Positions 22,855 to 23,653 of a stretch of 23,653 nt of DNA are shown in pieces (position 1 is the stretch's first letter; every line of letters starts with the position of its first letter). A program made the position numbers and the translations under genes. The notes beneath the pieces were generated by a model. That model was not told where the DNA came from and made no database searches. It saw only the letters and a list, made by a program, of their open reading frames with translations. The DNA comes from Alphaproteobacteria bacterium. Lineage in GTDB: Bacteria; Pseudomonadota; Alphaproteobacteria; Paracaedibacterales; CAIOTO01. Location: assembly GCA_030727085.1 (NCBI GenBank), contig JANRCF010000017.1:1-23653 (forward strand), given 5' to 3'.

Positions 22855-23653
22855 TTATTTGCTTATGTGTTCTAAATGTTTCTTTTTGTGATCCTTATCA
22901 AATATTGGTTTATATTCTCTGTTTTCTGGCGGCGGGATATCAGATATACCGTGTTTATTTAGTATATTAATAACAGAAAACAGTGTGCAGTTTGCTATAT
23001 CTTGTATTTCCTTGAATCTACTTTTGTCTTCACGATGCTGAATATTCTGGGACATCAGATCAATGTGTATGTGCCTATGAACGGGTATAAGATAAACTTT
23101 ATTATTTTCTGTTTTTTGTAGTATTTGATACATAGCTACAGCGCCGTCGTAGGGTAATACATAGTCCTCTGGTGCGTGGAGTATAATTGTAGGAAATGTA
23201 TTTGGTATATGCTTAAGTAACTCAATTGTTTGTGTTCCACTTACATTAAACTTTGGAAATGTTGTTTTACGAGCAAACAATGGAATCAAACTGTCCGAGC
23301 AAGGTAACAAACTAAGAACCTTTCCAAAAGGAATTTGGGCAATACGAAAATGATTGCTTGTAAAATGATATATCGCGCTTAAACCAGATATCATTGCTGA
23401 TTCCAATATAAGTGCTTCAATTTTTGATGTTTTTCTTTGATCAATAGAACGCTCTTGATCCGCTATTTCTAAATCACTAATGTATTTTAAGATTGATGCT
23501 GTTCCTTGCGAATAGGCGTGGATCATGAATTTAGTATTGGATTGCTTAAAAAGATCATCAAGGATTTTGTGAAGGAGTGTTTGGCACTCTTGCTGGCCAA
23601 AATCATCATTGTTAGAAGAGAAATTAGAAAAAAGAGATCCTGTTGGCTCGCTA
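22855..23653 (-). CDS. Alpha/beta-hydrolase-like protein, N-terminus beyond the window
   Basis: The frame is open from 22855 through the window edge, so the protein is longer than the ATG at 23526 implies. At least 40 further codons precede it, including DDFGQQECQTLLHKILDDLF. The nucleophile elbow is FMIHAYSQGTASILKY (A-Y-S-Q-G in place of G-x-S-x-G). A likely acid lies in HAPEDYVLPYDGA and a likely catalytic His in VHRHIHIDL. This order (Ser, Asp, His) and the spacing fit the alpha/beta hydrolase fold. A charged tail KPIFDKDHKKKHLEHISK ends the protein. The substrate is unknown, and effector-like lipase or esterase roles are possible but not shown. Confidence 0.72.
   Translation of the reverse strand, partial: SEPTGSLFSNFSSNNDDFGQQECQTLLHKILDDLFKQSNTKFMIHAYSQGTASILKYISDLEIADQERSIDQRKTSKIEALILESAMISGLSAIYHFTSNHFRIAQIPFGKVLSLLPCSDSLIPLFARKTTFPKFNVSGTQTIELLKHIPNTFPTIILHAPEDYVLPYDGAVAMYQILQKTENNKVYLIPVHRHIHIDLMSQNIQHREDKSRFKEIQDIANCTLFSVINILNKHGISDIPPPENREYKPIFDKDHKKKHLEHISK

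Overview
The window is chromosomal DNA of an alphaproteobacterium, AT-rich by eye and probably from a host-associated lineage such as Holosporales. That placement is inference. It rests on a Ros/MucR-type regulator, a GluRS of the GltX2-like kind, oxygen-dependent HemF, a short PriA of 653 aa, low GC and several genes typical of intracellular bacteria. Most of the window is housekeeping genes in short, tightly packed operons. No rRNA, tRNA, CRISPR array, transposase or prophage gene was recognised.

Layout. 1-786: 3' part of the view is rsmA (minus strand, C-terminus cut by the window edge). 976-2604: qmcA-like SPFH membrane protein followed by its NfeD partner, with a long hairpin element between them. 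2750-3193: mucR-like regulator with its own terminator. 3279-4454 (minus): YhiN/BaiN-type flavoprotein. 4682-4918 (minus): small YdcH/DUF465 protein with a clear terminator. 5142-7425: gltX, tmk and a TatB-like membrane protein with overlapping frames. 10591-7566 (minus): a four-gene translationally coupled operon of zinc/manganese-type ABC ATPase and permease, a GNAT acetyltransferase and an ACC-deaminase/D-cysteine-desulfhydrase-like PLP enzyme. 10757-13360: M50 site-2-type protease, a small SAM methyltransferase and a TrmA/RumA-type RNA methyltransferase.

The accessory part runs from about 13360 to 19650. It holds a Fic-fold protein whose catalytic motif has lost the histidine, followed at once by a protein-kinase-like gene. 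Next come a fragment of the rmuC 3' end, a small secreted six-cysteine protein of no recognised family, and then intact rmuC and hemF (minus strand). After these is a WG-repeat lipoprotein gene with one in-frame TAA at codon 53. The end of the window carries priA (minus), an EamA/DMT transporter with a good sigma70-type promoter, and a 5'-truncated alpha/beta hydrolase (minus).

Three long hairpin elements with similar arms (TGTCATTCC ... GGAATGACA) sit in intergenic gaps and belong to a dispersed palindromic repeat family. The observations most worth following are the Fic-like/kinase gene pair, the mosaic partial duplication of rmuC around the secreted small protein, and the stop-interrupted lipoprotein. 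I do not see an unmistakable new multi-gene system; the Fic/kinase pair is the best candidate.
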